Shown here piece by piece: positions 34,974-44,935 of a stretch of DNA of 64,000 nucleotides (its first letter is position 1; each line of letters starts with the position of its first letter). The notes below the pieces were generated by a model. It saw only the letters and a list, made by a program, of their open reading frames with translations, searched no databases and was not told the origin of the DNA. Origin of the DNA: Methyloligella sp050110875 (GTDB lineage: Bacteria; Pseudomonadota; Alphaproteobacteria; Rhizobiales; Methyloligellaceae); the NCBI GenBank assembly GCA_050110875.1, contig CP188828.1:1178001-1242000 (forward strand), given 5' to 3'. A program made the translations under genes and the position numbers.

Positions 34974-37900
34974 TTATGCCGCCTTCTCCGCTTCCATCAG
35001 ACTTTCCAACAGGGCTTCCGCCGCCGCGAGATCGAGCTCGCCCCGATCCACCTTCTGCAAGATCAGCTCAGGGGTGACGGCTTCCTTCTGCGGCGGCTCT
35101 GGCGCCTCCGCCGGCGTTGCCGGAAGAGATGTCTCGGCTGTTTCCGTCTGCGGTTTCTCTGCCGCGGGAAGCTCGGCGATCCAGAAGCTCCGCTTGTCGA
35201 AGGTGTAGCCGGGCAGCGGCACCTTCCTGAACACATCCGGTGTCTCGGCAATCTGTGCCAGCCGTCCTTCGACCCAGGCTCTCGCCTTCTCTTCGGGTCG
35301 GAGATCCCAGTCGCGCGCTTCGTCTTGTTTGGCGACGTTCTCGACCTCGCCGATAAAGGCGCGCCGTTCGGCCGCTTGGCTCTGTTGGAGCTGTGCGCCG
35401 GTTTCGTCGAGATTGTCGAGAAGCCAGGCGAGCTGGTCGCGGAGATCGGGAAAGCTCGACGCGACGACGGCACAGCGATGGGTCAGCCAGCGCCGGCCGG
35501 AAAACAGGGTCGCGGCGACCTCTTCCGGCGCATAGCCGTTCGCCCCGAGGGAATACGGATCGGTCTGCCGCTCCATCTCGAGATGCGTTGCGAAGCGTTC
35601 CAGATTGCGGATGAGGGCGGCGCGGTTCCGGCCGGAGAAGACGAAGACGGCAGGTTCATGGCTGCGCTTCGATTGACCGGCCGCAGGAAGCATTTCCTCC
35701 AGCACGATATGAGCATTGCTGCCGCCGGCCCCGAATGAGCTGACAGCGGCGACCCGCGGACGGCCGTCCGGACTCATCCAATCGCCAAGCTCCGACTGCA
35801 CGTGGAACGGGGTCTTGCCGAAATCGATATTCGGATTGAGGGTTTCGGCGTGGATGGAGGGGGCGATCCTGCCGTGCCTGAGCTGCAGCAGCACCTTGGT
35901 GATGGCGGCGATGCCGGCGGCGGATTCCAGATGGCCGATATTGGATTTCACCGAGCCGATGGGGCAGCGGTGCCCGGCCGGGAGCTTGTCCTTCAGGGCG
36001 CGAGTGAGGCCACGAATCTCGATGGGATCGCCGAGGCTCGTGCCGGTTCCGTGGGCCTCCACATAGCTCACCCTTTGGCCGGCTTCTCCGGCACGCTCGA
36101 AGGCACGGGCGATGACGTCGGCCTGCGCTTCGCCGTTGGGAACCGTGTAGCCGGAGCTGCGGCCGCCATGGCCGATATCGCTGCCTTTGATCACGGCGTA
36201 GACGTGATCGCGATCCTTCAGCGCATCGCGAAGCGGCTTCAGCAGCACGGCGCCGACCCCTTCGCCGGGCACATAGCCGTCGCCGCCTTCGCCGAAGCTC
36301 CGGCATCTTCCGTCGGTCGAGGCGAAGCCGAGATCGCATAGGGTGCGGTACTTGTAGGGGTGAAGGGAGAGATTGACGCCGCCGGCGATGGCGAGGTCGC
36401 AGCCTTTGGCGCGGATCAGATCGCAGGCAAGATGGATCGCCGTCAGGGATGACGAGCACATGCTGTCGACGGCAAGGGAGGGGCCGTCCAGATCGAGACA
36501 GAAGGATACGCGATTGGCGATGGAGGCATAGGACGAGTTGGTCAGCGGAATAGACGGGTCGCGCCCATTCGCTGCGCCATACATCTGATATTCGCCATAC
36601 ATGACCCCGGCGAGAACGCCGACCCGGCGGCGCGCGGCGCCGCGCGTTCCGGACAGCGTCTCGGGCGTATAGCCGGCATCCTCCACCGCGTGCCACGCGG
36701 TCTGCAGGAAGAGGCGCTCTTGCGGATCCATGCGTTCCGCGTCACGGGGCGAGATGCCGAAGAAGAGCGGATCGAACTTGTCGAAATCGTCGAGGAACGA
36801 GCCCCAGCGGGCATAGATGGCGTCGTCGTCCGGCGTGCCGGCAGGCCAGGCATGATCGGGCCAGCGGGGCGGGACCTCGCGCACGAGATCGTGGCCTTGC
36901 GCGAGACGGTCCCAGAACCCATCCAGGGTTTCGGCACCGGGATATTGGCCGGCCAGACCGATGATCGCGATGTCCTCGTCTCTAATGTCCTCGCCTCCAA
37001 CCTTCTTGTCTCTCATGCCATGGCCCGTGTTTGGCGCGGCGCTGGCGGAAACGGTGTCCTCCCGTTCGGGCAAGGTTTCGCCGGATCCGGCGTTGGATCG
37101 CGCGGTCGGCGCGTCCGGAAGGAGGGCGCGTGCCTCTGCGTCGTGCTCGCGCATGATGAGATGGGCGAGATCTCTCAAGTTCCGCGCCTCGAAGGCGGCG
37201 GTCTTGGACAGATCCGGGAAGTCCGATTCCAGAAGGCCCGCGAGCTCCGTCACCATGATGGAGTCGAGGCCGAAAACCTCCATGGGGGCATCGGGATCGA
37301 TCCTGTCCGAAGCGGTGCCGGTGACCTCTCCGAGCGCTTGCTTCAAACGATCGAGCAGGTGCGCTTCAACGGCATCCTCCCGATCCTCGTTCCACGCCGG
37401 CTCTTGCTCCGACACAGATGCGATAACCGTCGGTTCGGACTCTCCGGATTGGGAGTGCTGGGGCGGTTTTCGATCCGGCTGCGGCTTTGCGAAGAACTGA
37501 CCGAGCTTGTCGAGATCGCCCTTGATCGGAACGGTCACCGGGGAGACGTGGCGGAGAGCGGCCATGAGGAGGGCGCGGCCTTCGGCGGGCGAGATGGATT
37601 CGAGACCCGCATCGGCAAGACGGTGGGAGAGGTGCAGCGATCCCTGCATGCCGTCCTCGGTTTGCCACAGGGGCCAGACGATGGAGACCGTTCGGCCCGA
37701 ACGTTCGCCCCGATCGACCTGCCCCTGGCGGCGCACGGCGAAACCGTCCAGCCAGCGGTTGGCGAAGGCGTAATGGGATTGGCCGATATTGCCGCCGATG
37801 CCGGCAAGACCGGAGCACAGGATGAACCAGCGGAGCTGGGTTTGCGCCGTCAGAATGTCGAGCCAATGGGCGCCGGCGATCTTGGCCTGGGAGGATTGCA

Positions 37901-40900
37901 GGAGATCGTCCGCGTTCTGGCGCAGGAAGAAGCCGTCCTGCAGGACGCCGGCGCAATGGAGGATGCCGGTGGGAGCGCCGAATTTTCCCTCGATCCGCCT
38001 GAGGGCGGAGGAGAGGCTGTCGCGGTCGCCGCAATCGGCCGAGACGTAATCGGCCTGACAGCCCTTGCTCAAGAGATCGTCCAGGAAAGACTCGATTTCG
38101 GCCGTCCGCTCGCCTCTGCCGACGAGGGCCAGCTTGCCGACACCGCGTTCGGCGAGTTCATCGGCGAGCTGTCGTCCGACCGCTCCCGCGCCGCCCGTGA
38201 CGATAAAAACATCGTCGGCACTGAACAGGGCCGAGGCATGGGAGGCGTCTGCCTCGGCGGAGCCGATCTCCAGAGTGAAGCCGGTATCGCCCGCCCAGCG
38301 CCTTTCAATGACGCCCGCCCCGGGATCGGCCACGACCTCCTGCACGGCTTGCCTGGATACGTTCGCATCAGCGGGAAGGGTGACGACAGAAGCGGTGAGG
38401 GTCGGTATCTCGAGATTGATGGAGCGGAGCAGACCGCCAAGGGCGCTGGCGGCCGGGCTTGCCGCCTCGCCGCCGTGGAGCAGCATCTGGATGTGGAAGC
38501 GCGGCGTCGATGCTTGACGGCAGAGGGTCCGGATCGTTTCGACGGTTTCGATCACACTGCCCTTGGCAGCGGTCTTATCACCGTGCCCGCCGATCAGCGC
38601 GTCGTCGCGGCAGGCTGCCTCCGGCTTGATATTGAAGACGAGCTTGCCGATGGGCCGATCGTCCGCCTGAAGCGTGCGCCATAGGAGAGCGGCGTGGGAG
38701 TCGTCGTCCGAATTCCATTGGATCTCGGCATCCCCCCGCACCTCGAATGTCCGGCCCGGGGTGACGAGGCGGAGAGACGGTGCGAAATCCGGCTTCTCCT
38801 GCTGCAATTTCCGGAACAGCTCCGCGTCGGTATCGAACAGGACGATAGCGGGCCCCGGATCGGCCGGTGCTGGGACGGGGTGCTCGACCCAGCCTGGCTG
38901 CAGCACGTGCAGGTTCAAGGCTTTCGTCTCATGCCGCTTCAGGGCGGGGGCGTGACGGAAGCGCAGATCGTTCAGCTCGGCCAGCGGCGCGCCGTCCGGC
39001 GCAAAGAGGAACACGTCGAAACGCTTCTCGCCCTTCCGCTCCGATGGATACTCGATGCCGTAGGAGACGATCTCGTCGCCCAGAGGCGCGTGCAGCCGAA
39101 ACCGGCCGAGGCTTGCCGGCACGAGCGGGGCGCCGAGATCGGCTTCGTCCAGCAGGGCGCTGGCGCCGTGCAGAGCACCATCGAGAAGCGCCGGGTCCAA
39201 GGCGGGCTCGCCATCCATGTCGGGATCGAAGTAACGGCGCCGGATCTCGGCGAGGAAGGCGTTGTCGGAACGCCATACCTTCGAGAGGGTGCGAAAGCGG
39301 GGGCCGTAATGCATGTCCGCCTGGGCGAAGCTGCCGTAACACGCTTCGATGCGGACCGGATCGGCGCAGGCTTGCCGTGCTTCCGAGAGGCTTGGTGCGT
39401 CTCCTACCGGCTCGGCCGCTGCGAACGCTTCGCCCTGAAAGCAGGTCTGGCCCGGCGCATTCACGTCTTCCAACTCGAAGGAGATGGAATCGTGCTGCCG
39501 GCTGCAGAGCACCCTGAGGCGGACTTCCGCGGCGTCGCTGTCGGCGGCCACCGGACGGCGCCAGCGCAGGTCGTGCAGCTCGAAGGGCCAGGTATCCGCG
39601 ACGCTGCGGACAATATCGAGGCAGTGGGCGATATACGCCGTCCCGGGTGCGAGCGGCCGATCGCCGATCTTGTGGTCTTCCAGGAGGCTGCTCGTTGCCG
39701 GGATGGAGACGAAATGCTCTTCCAGCACCGGAATGGTTTCCGAGGGCTCCGCAGGCTCGGGCGCGGCCGGGCGCCCCTCTTCCTGCAAAGGCTTCAACCA
39801 ATGGCGGACACGAGCGAAGGGATAGTGCGGCGGTTCCACGGGGGTGGGTTCGCCGGCCTGCCATTGGGCGCGCCAATCGATCGGATCTCCGGAGACGAAA
39901 CCGCGGGCGAGCGACCGGGTATCCGTGGATGCCGGGACGGCATCGGTATCGGCTTTCAGGATGGCGGCAATGCCGCAATAAGGCGGGGTCGCGATTTCCG
40001 CCGTCTCGTTGTGTTGTGCGGAGAGGAAGGCTTGGAGCTGCGCTTCGAGCTCATCGACGGTTTCGCCCACGAGACAGAGGCGGTGCTCGAAATGGCGGAG
40101 ACCGCATTGCAGCGTATAAGCCAAGCGCGGGAGATACTGCTCTTCGTCCTTGTCCGGCGCATGGGCGAGGTCGGACAGAACTTGCTCGGCGAGCTCGGCG
40201 AGCTGTTCGGCGGAGCGGGCCGAGAGGGGGAAGACCATCGGGCCTTCAGCGGCGGTGGGCGTCTCGATCGCGGGGGCTTCCTCGATGACGACATGACCGT
40301 TGGTGCCGCCCGCACCGAAAGAGCTGACACCCGCAGCACGCAATTCGCCATCGGCCGGCTCCGGCCAGGCTTGCGGCGTTTCGGGAACGAAGAAGCGCGT
40401 CGTCTCCAGCGCGAGCGCGGGGTTATGAGGGGTGGCGTGAAGGGACGGAACGATCTGCCGGTGCTGGAGCTGCAAGACGGTCTTGATCAGGCTGGCGATG
40501 CCGGCGGCGGATTCCAGATGGCCGATATTGGATTTGACCGATGCGATGGCGCAGGGCTGGCCGGATCCCTTGCCACCCAGCACCTCGGCAAGAGCGGAGA
40601 CCTCGATGGGATCGCCGAGCTTGGTGCCGGTCCCATGCGCTTCGACGAACCCGATGCGCTCCGGCGGGAGGGCCGCTCTTTCCAGCGCTTCCTTCACGAG
40701 GCTCGCCTGAGAGCGGGTCCTCGGCACGGTATAACCGTTCGAGCGGCCATTGTGATTGACCGCGGTTCCCTTGATGACGGCGAGGATGCGGTCGCCATCC
40801 GACCGGGCGTCCTCCAGCCGCTTCAGGACCACGACGCCGACGCCCTCGCCCGGTGCGAAGCCATCGGCGTCCTCACCGAAAGAGTGGCAGTGGCCGGTCG

Positions 40901-41975
40901 GGGACAGCATCTGCTGCTGGCAGAGCTGCACGTATTTGGCCGGATGGAGATAGAGATTGGCGGCACCGGCGAGAGCGGCGGCGCATTCGCCCTTGAGAAG
41001 GCTCTCGCAGGCGAGATGCACGGCAACGAGGGAGGAGGAACAGGCCGTATCGACGGTCAGGCTGGGGCCGCTGAGATCGAGACAATAGGATACCCGATTG
41101 GCCGCCGACCAAGGCATGGAGGCGGGGATGTCGGGATCGCCTCGGCGCCAGCGGTCCGGTCCGAGGAGCGAATAGGAATTGGTGGTGAGACCGGCAAAGA
41201 CGCCGATATCGTAACCGTCGCCATGCTTCAGATCGGCGGCGCGGTCGCCCAGAAGGGCGGCGCTTTCCATGGCATGCCAGGCGCATTCCAGAAACAGGCG
41301 TTCCTGGGGATCGGCGAGAGCGGCCTCGCGCGGCGCGATGCCGAAAAACTGGGCGTCGAAGCAATCGACTTGCGATAGGAAGCCACCCCATTTGGAGTAG
41401 CTCCGGCCGGCTTTCCTCTGCCCGTTGCTCGGCTCGTAGAACCCTTCGAGCGACCAGCGGTCTTCCGGAATCTCGCCCACCGAATCCACACCCGCGTAGA
41501 GGTTGGTCCAGAAGCAGTCCAAGTCTGGCGCCCCTGGGAACCGGCCATGCATGCCGACGATTGCGATGTCGCCCGCCGGATGCGATGCCGGATCTCGGCT
41601 CCCATCCAGCGCGGGGTCGAGGGGGCGGAGTTCGGGCCAGTCCTGATCAGTCTCGATCGCGGAAGTGTCCTGGGCGGTCTCGCCGGTTTCCGCTTCAGGA
41701 GAGGTCCCGCACACCTTTTCGATCAGCGCGCTGCCGTAGCGGTCTTCGAGATAGGCGGCGACTTCCGAAATGTTGCCGCAGTCATAGAGGAAGGTTTGGG
41801 AAAGTTGAGGAAAGAAGCTGCTGAGCTGCCTCGTAAAGGCGACGACGGAGAGAGATTGCAGGCCGATTTCGTCAAAGCGGGTGTTCTGGTTGAGCTGATC
41901 TGAAGACAGACCGGTGACCTCTCGCATAAGGCCGAGCAAAAACTCGATTAACGACTGCTTTTCTGTGTAATTCAT
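34974..41975 (-). CDS. Trans-AT polyketide synthase: ACP-KS-DH-KR-ACP-KS
   Basis: A 2333-residue protein, first gene of the cluster. ACP1 about 5-80 (Ser41 in IGLQSLSVVAF). KS1 135-565 (Cys312 in DTACSSSL, His447, His486). DH 745-1010 (His768 in LEDHKIGDRPLAPG, Asp932 and His936 in LLDGALH). KR 1255-1430 (TGGAGAVG, Ser1388, Tyr1402, Asn1406; LQDG suggests a B-type ketoreductase). ACP2 1537-1610 (Ser1572 in FGLDSIMV). KS2 1666-2095 (Cys1840 in DSMCSSSL, His1975, His2015). The C-terminal 30 residues (LILQKVDRGELDLAAAEALL) look like a helical docking tail. No acyltransferase is present. Ending on a KS, it forms a split module with the next proteins. ATG at 41975; a GTG 54 bases upstream is possible. 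Confidence 0.93.
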   Translation of the reverse strand: MNYTEKQSLIEFLLGLMREVTGLSSDQLNQNTRFDEIGLQSLSVVAFTRQLSSFFPQLSQTFLYDCGNISEVAAYLEDRYGSALIEKVCGTSPEAETGETAQDTSAIETDQDWPELRPLDPALDGSRDPASHPAGDIAIVGMHGRFPGAPDLDCFWTNLYAGVDSVGEIPEDRWSLEGFYEPSNGQRKAGRSYSKWGGFLSQVDCFDAQFFGIAPREAALADPQERLFLECAWHAMESAALLGDRAADLKHGDGYDIGVFAGLTTNSYSLLGPDRWRRGDPDIPASMPWSAANRVSYCLDLSGPSLTVDTACSSSLVAVHLACESLLKGECAAALAGAANLYLHPAKYVQLCQQQMLSPTGHCHSFGEDADGFAPGEGVGVVVLKRLEDARSDGDRILAVIKGTAVNHNGRSNGYTVPRTRSQASLVKEALERAALPPERIGFVEAHGTGTKLGDPIEVSALAEVLGGKGSGQPCAIASVKSNIGHLESAAGIASLIKTVLQLQHRQIVPSLHATPHNPALALETTRFFVPETPQAWPEPADGELRAAGVSSFGAGGTNGHVVIEEAPAIETPTAAEGPMVFPLSARSAEQLAELAEQVLSDLAHAPDKDEEQYLPRLAYTLQCGLRHFEHRLCLVGETVDELEAQLQAFLSAQHNETAEIATPPYCGIAAILKADTDAVPASTDTRSLARGFVSGDPIDWRAQWQAGEPTPVEPPHYPFARVRHWLKPLQEEGRPAAPEPAEPSETIPVLEEHFVSIPATSSLLEDHKIGDRPLAPGTAYIAHCLDIVRSVADTWPFELHDLRWRRPVAADSDAAEVRLRVLCSRQHDSISFELEDVNAPGQTCFQGEAFAAAEPVGDAPSLSEARQACADPVRIEACYGSFAQADMHYGPRFRTLSKVWRSDNAFLAEIRRRYFDPDMDGEPALDPALLDGALHGASALLDEADLGAPLVPASLGRFRLHAPLGDEIVSYGIEYPSERKGEKRFDVFLFAPDGAPLAELNDLRFRHAPALKRHETKALNLHVLQPGWVEHPVPAPADPGPAIVLFDTDAELFRKLQQEKPDFAPSLRLVTPGRTFEVRGDAEIQWNSDDDSHAALLWRTLQADDRPIGKLVFNIKPEAACRDDALIGGHGDKTAAKGSVIETVETIRTLCRQASTPRFHIQMLLHGGEAASPAASALGGLLRSINLEIPTLTASVVTLPADANVSRQAVQEVVADPGAGVIERRWAGDTGFTLEIGSAEADASHASALFSADDVFIVTGGAGAVGRQLADELAERGVGKLALVGRGERTAEIESFLDDLLSKGCQADYVSADCGDRDSLSSALRRIEGKFGAPTGILHCAGVLQDGFFLRQNADDLLQSSQAKIAGAHWLDILTAQTQLRWFILCSGLAGIGGNIGQSHYAFANRWLDGFAVRRQGQVDRGERSGRTVSIVWPLWQTEDGMQGSLHLSHRLADAGLESISPAEGRALLMAALRHVSPVTVPIKGDLDKLGQFFAKPQPDRKPPQHSQSGESEPTVIASVSEQEPAWNEDREDAVEAHLLDRLKQALGEVTGTASDRIDPDAPMEVFGLDSIMVTELAGLLESDFPDLSKTAAFEARNLRDLAHLIMREHDAEARALLPDAPTARSNAGSGETLPEREDTVSASAAPNTGHGMRDKKVGGEDIRDEDIAIIGLAGQYPGAETLDGFWDRLAQGHDLVREVPPRWPDHAWPAGTPDDDAIYARWGSFLDDFDKFDPLFFGISPRDAERMDPQERLFLQTAWHAVEDAGYTPETLSGTRGAARRRVGVLAGVMYGEYQMYGAANGRDPSIPLTNSSYASIANRVSFCLDLDGPSLAVDSMCSSSLTAIHLACDLIRAKGCDLAIAGGVNLSLHPYKYRTLCDLGFASTDGRCRSFGEGGDGYVPGEGVGAVLLKPLRDALKDRDHVYAVIKGSDIGHGGRSSGYTVPNGEAQADVIARAFERAGEAGQRVSYVEAHGTGTSLGDPIEIRGLTRALKDKLPAGHRCPIGSVKSNIGHLESAAGIAAITKVLLQLRHGRIAPSIHAETLNPNIDFGKTPFHVQSELGDWMSPDGRPRVAAVSSFGAGGSNAHIVLEEMLPAAGQSKRSHEPAVFVFSGRNRAALIRNLERFATHLEMERQTDPYSLGANGYAPEEVAATLFSGRRWLTHRCAVVASSFPDLRDQLAWLLDNLDETGAQLQQSQAAERRAFIGEVENVAKQDEARDWDLRPEEKARAWVEGRLAQIAETPDVFRKVPLPGYTFDKRSFWIAELPAAEKPQTETAETSLPATPAEAPEPPQKEAVTPELILQKVDRGELDLAAAEALLESLMEAEKAA

Positions 41976-42619
41976 GGAGCAGCTCTTTGATCTATTTGCA
42001 TTTTGACAATCGTCCTCACGCGTACACACCGATTGCGTTGTTTTTATTTATTTCTAATAAGTATTTATCTCCGCAATCCTCTCAAGTTCACGTTGTCTGC
42101 TGTATATAATTGATATACATCAGTTTTTAATATATTCTCGATTGTATAATCTGCTTTATTTTCCGAGGTTTTTCATGCCGTTTTGGTCTATGTGGCCGAA
42201 AACTGCATTGTTTGTGTCAGAAATACGACAATAGTTCTTCTCTTCAGGAAGGATATTCACAGCCAAGATGGCCATTCTTGCCATTTCGTGCCACGAAGAA
42301 CGTGGATTACCGGCGGCGAGACCATGTATTTGTGAGACAAACAGGCTTTAGTAGGGGTGAGAGCCTGGGTAGGGCGAGAATCGGCAGTTCTCGATTTTTC
42401 GTCTGATGCTTACGCTTACGTTGACAGGTGTAGTTCACGGTTGAATAAATTTGTGCGCGCAACCGCATATTCGGCGTGAATATCGGCGCGGCAGAGGCCG
42501 CGATTTGGCCGCCAGAAAACCGGGAAAAATTCGAATGCGGCATGCCGACGCACCTACCCGTGTGCGGCATGTCGGGACGCCTCCCTGCTTGCGGAGGTGG
42601 CGGTTTTTAAAGGCCTCGT
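41976..42619. promoter_or_regulatory. Promoter region of the PKS cluster; 644 bases without a gene
   Basis: The strongly AT-rich part (42000-42240) next to the PKS start is the only evident promoter region for the eleven-gene transcript. It contains the palindrome TGTATAT (42101-42107), five bases, ATATACA (42113-42119). Farther on are a plus-strand hairpin (listed separately) and two copies of TGCGGCATG about 30 bases apart near 42537 and 42561. A 64-codon plus-strand frame at 42212-42406 has no supporting signal and is not called. Confidence 0.5.
42375..42399 (+). terminator. Orphan plus-strand terminator-like hairpin
   Basis: CGAGAA (42375-42380), seven-base loop, TTCTCG (42388-42393), then ATTTTT: the shape of an intrinsic terminator reading left to right. 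No plus-strand gene precedes it, because the nearest gene to the left (the PKS) is transcribed the other way. It could end a small RNA started in the AT-rich region. Confidence 0.4.
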
Positions 42620-43072
42620 CTAAACCGCGGTCTTGAGCGCGGTTTTCTGAGTCTCCCGGAAGGCCTTGAATTCCGGGATCCCTAAGGTCGTGATCACGTG
42701 CCGACTCTCGTCGAGGATCTCGTAGACGATGTTTTTCACATTGCGGTTCGAAAAGAAGACGATCGCTTCCTGGTCGCCGCCGCCTTCGGTATGAGGCTCG
42801 CCGCCACCGCGGGTGCAGACATAGCTGCCCACGGGACGAATTTCCCTAAGGCTCCCTTCGGGACTGTAGATTCTGAGTTCGCCCTGCAGCACCAGGGTGC
42901 AGTAATCCACCATGTGGCGGTGCACGGCGATCTTGCTTTCGGCGTCGAATTTGAAGAGCACATCGACAATGCCATTCTCTTCGTCGACACGGCAGACGTG
43001 ATAGAGAATGTGGTCGAAACCGTCGATGGGGTGCCAGTCGATATTGCGTTCGTCGAACACCTTGGTGGGCAT
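42620..43072 (-). CDS. Cupin-domain protein
   Basis: A 150-residue single-domain cupin. The beta-barrel motifs are recognisable: AVHRHMVDYCTLVLQGELRIY (motif 1, with His-x-His) and VGSYVCTRGGGEPHTEGGGDQEAIVFF (motif 2). It resembles ChrR-like cupins that bind a metal or small molecule; no partner domain reveals the reaction. It stands alone on the minus strand between the TetR gene and the PKS promoter, with its own start at 43072. Role in the cluster is possible but unsupported. Confidence 0.82.
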   Translation of the reverse strand: MPTKVFDERNIDWHPIDGFDHILYHVCRVDEENGIVDVLFKFDAESKIAVHRHMVDYCTLVLQGELRIYSPEGSLREIRPVGSYVCTRGGGEPHTEGGGDQEAIVFFSNRNVKNIVYEILDESRHVITTLGIPEFKAFRETQKTALKTAV

Positions 43073-43180
43073 CGTTTCCTCCGTCTCGATCGGCCGCTTT
43101 TTTGCGGTTCTTCGGCAGCGGAGGAAGGTTAAGCCGTTTCATTCGAAGGGCTTTGCCATTTCGAGCCAATATCGGGTTGT

Positions 43181-43891
43181 TCAGCCAACCGGTGGATAGG
43201 ATGGGGCGCCCATTACGGCTTTGGCGAAGCCAGGCTCCGAAAAGACGATGGTGCCGTCCGGCAGCCCCAATATGCGGTCTATGGCGATGCATTGCTGACG
43301 GAGACGCTCGTCGAGCGCCGTAGCTGCTCTCTCGGCCTGGGGCGTGCCGGCAGCCTCGATGGCGCGCGCGACCGCATCATGGGTCGAAGCGCCCAGCTGT
43401 AGGACGATTTCGGCAGTCGCCGTCGGATCATCGATACGGAACCGCCCCTCTTCCTTTCCCTGCTGCAAGATGTCGACGAAGAGCGGCAGCATGACGTTAC
43501 TCACCGCGCGGTTGAGACGGTGATACAGCACGATGTTCTCGGGCTTGAAGACGGTGTCGAAGGCGGCCCGAATCCCGGCGGCATCCTCGATCTTGAAGCG
43601 GCGCGCTTGTGAGAGAACGGCATTCATGCGGGCGACGGCGTCGAGAGTCCGATCGCCGAGGATCGGCTGAAGGCGGGTCACGGTTTCTGCCGCAAGCCGC
43701 TCGCCCAACGCCTCGAGCAAATCTTCCTTGGCCGAGAAGTGGTGATAGAAACCGCCCTTGGAGACTCCCGCATCCTGCATGATATCGGCGACGGTCGTCG
43801 CCTCGTAGCCCTTGCTGAAGAATAGTGTTTGGGCGCTATCGATCAGCTCCTTACGCCGGACATCCGCCTTCTTCTTCACCCAGCGGGCCAT
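43181..43891 (-). CDS. TetR-family repressor of the adjacent ABC exporter
   Basis: A 236-residue TetR regulator. The HTH is RKELIDSAQTLFFSKGYEATTVADIMQDAGVSKGGFYHHFSAKEDLL, i.e. residues about 12-58, textbook for the family; the rest is a helical ligand domain. ATG at 43891 is chosen; the longer frame upstream crosses the operator. It is divergent from the ABC exporter genes, with a perfect palindrome between them, so it almost certainly represses them and itself and responds to an exported compound. Confidence 0.92.
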   Translation of the reverse strand: MARWVKKKADVRRKELIDSAQTLFFSKGYEATTVADIMQDAGVSKGGFYHHFSAKEDLLEALGERLAAETVTRLQPILGDRTLDAVARMNAVLSQARRFKIEDAAGIRAAFDTVFKPENIVLYHRLNRAVSNVMLPLFVDILQQGKEEGRFRIDDPTATAEIVLQLGASTHDAVARAIEAAGTPQAERAATALDERLRQQCIAIDRILGLPDGTIVFSEPGFAKAVMGAPSYPPVG

Positions 43892-43908
43892 ATACGACTC
43901 CTCTATTG

Positions 43909-43925
43909 AAACCGACCGTCGGTTT
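43909..43925. promoter_or_regulatory. TetR operator palindrome
   Basis: AAACCGA (43909-43915), CCG, TCGGTTT (43919-43925) is a perfect inverted repeat, flanked by TTG and GAA, located 18 bases before the TetR start and 78 before the ABC ATPase. Arm length and AAACCGACCGTCGGTTT form are typical of TetR/AcrR-type operators. Confidence 0.8.
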
Positions 43926-44002
43926 GAATTATAACGGCCCGTCTTCCCACAGACAATCGTCAAGCGGAAGAAGATCGTACAGAGCATGAGAGGGAGCCGC
44001 CC

Positions 44003-44935
44003 ATGGCCCCTGAAGTTCTTGAAGGTTCTTTCGACCGGCGTCGTTCCCTGGATGCGGTTCCGGAGGCAATCCGCGTCGAGAATCTGGCTTTCCGGTATCG
44101 CGGACAAGATAGGCCCGCCATCAAGGGGGTGAGCTTCTCGGTGGGAAAAGGAGAGATTTTCGGCCTGCTCGGCCCTTCAGGGGCGGGCAAGAGCACGTTG
44201 CAGAAAGTGCTGACACGCCAGCAACGGCGCTTCGACGGCACGGTGCAAGTGCTCGGCAAGCAGCTTGCGGCATGGAACCGAGACTATTTCGAAGCCATCG
44301 GTGTCGGGTTCGAGCTTCCCAATCATTATGTCAGGTTCACTGCGGTCGAGAATCTCAGATTCTTCGCCTCACTCTACAGCCGGAAAAGCCGCGATCCGCT
44401 GGAATTGCTGGCGCTGGTCGGGCTGCGGGATGCCGCGCATAAGCGGGTGGAGACCTTCTCCAAGGGTATGCGCATGCGGCTCAATTTCGTGCGCGCCATT
44501 CAGCACGATCCGGAGATCTTGTTTCTCGACGAGCCCACCGCCGGTCTCGATCCGGTAAATGCGCAGACCATAAAGAAGATTATCGCCGAGCTCCGCGGTG
44601 CCGGTAAGACCGTCGTGCTCACCACACACAATATGAACGATGTCGATCAGCTCTGCGACAGGGTCAGCTTCATGGTCGACGGCCGGTTTGCGGCGCTCAA
44701 TGCGCCGGAAACGCTCAAGGCGAACTACGGCCGGCGTACGGTACGGGTGACCTATGGCCGCGACGCGGTCGAGACTGAAGAGTTTCCGCTCGATGCGCTG
44801 GCCGACAATGCGCAGTTCCACGCCATTCTCAAGGCGGGGGAGGTGCGCAGCTTGCACAGTCAAGAAGCGAGCCTCGACCAGGTCTTCAGCGACGTTACCG
44901 GCGCCTCGCTCGATCGAACCGAGGACGCGGCATGA
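44003..44935 (+). CDS. ABC-2 exporter ATP-binding protein
   Basis: A 310-residue ATPase. Walker A GPSGAGKST (57-65), signature FSKGMRMRLNF, Walker B EILFLDEPTAGLDP and switch LTTHNMNDVDQLCD are all intact. The signature is a SKGM variant of LSGGQ, common in DrrA/CcmA-type exporters. GAGGGAG precedes ATG. Its stop overlaps the first permease start (ATGA). It powers export of a drug-like or lipid-like substrate. Confidence 0.93.
   Translation: MAPEVLEGSFDRRRSLDAVPEAIRVENLAFRYRGQDRPAIKGVSFSVGKGEIFGLLGPSGAGKSTLQKVLTRQQRRFDGTVQVLGKQLAAWNRDYFEAIGVGFELPNHYVRFTAVENLRFFASLYSRKSRDPLELLALVGLRDAAHKRVETFSKGMRMRLNFVRAIQHDPEILFLDEPTAGLDPVNAQTIKKIIAELRGAGKTVVLTTHNMNDVDQLCDRVSFMVDGRFAALNAPETLKANYGRRTVRVTYGRDAVETEEFPLDALADNAQFHAILKAGEVRSLHSQEASLDQVFSDVTGASLDRTEDAA

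Noticed and set aside
42212..42406. 64-codon plus-strand gene
   Set aside because: No ribosome site, no conserved feature, and its end overlaps the terminator-like hairpin.
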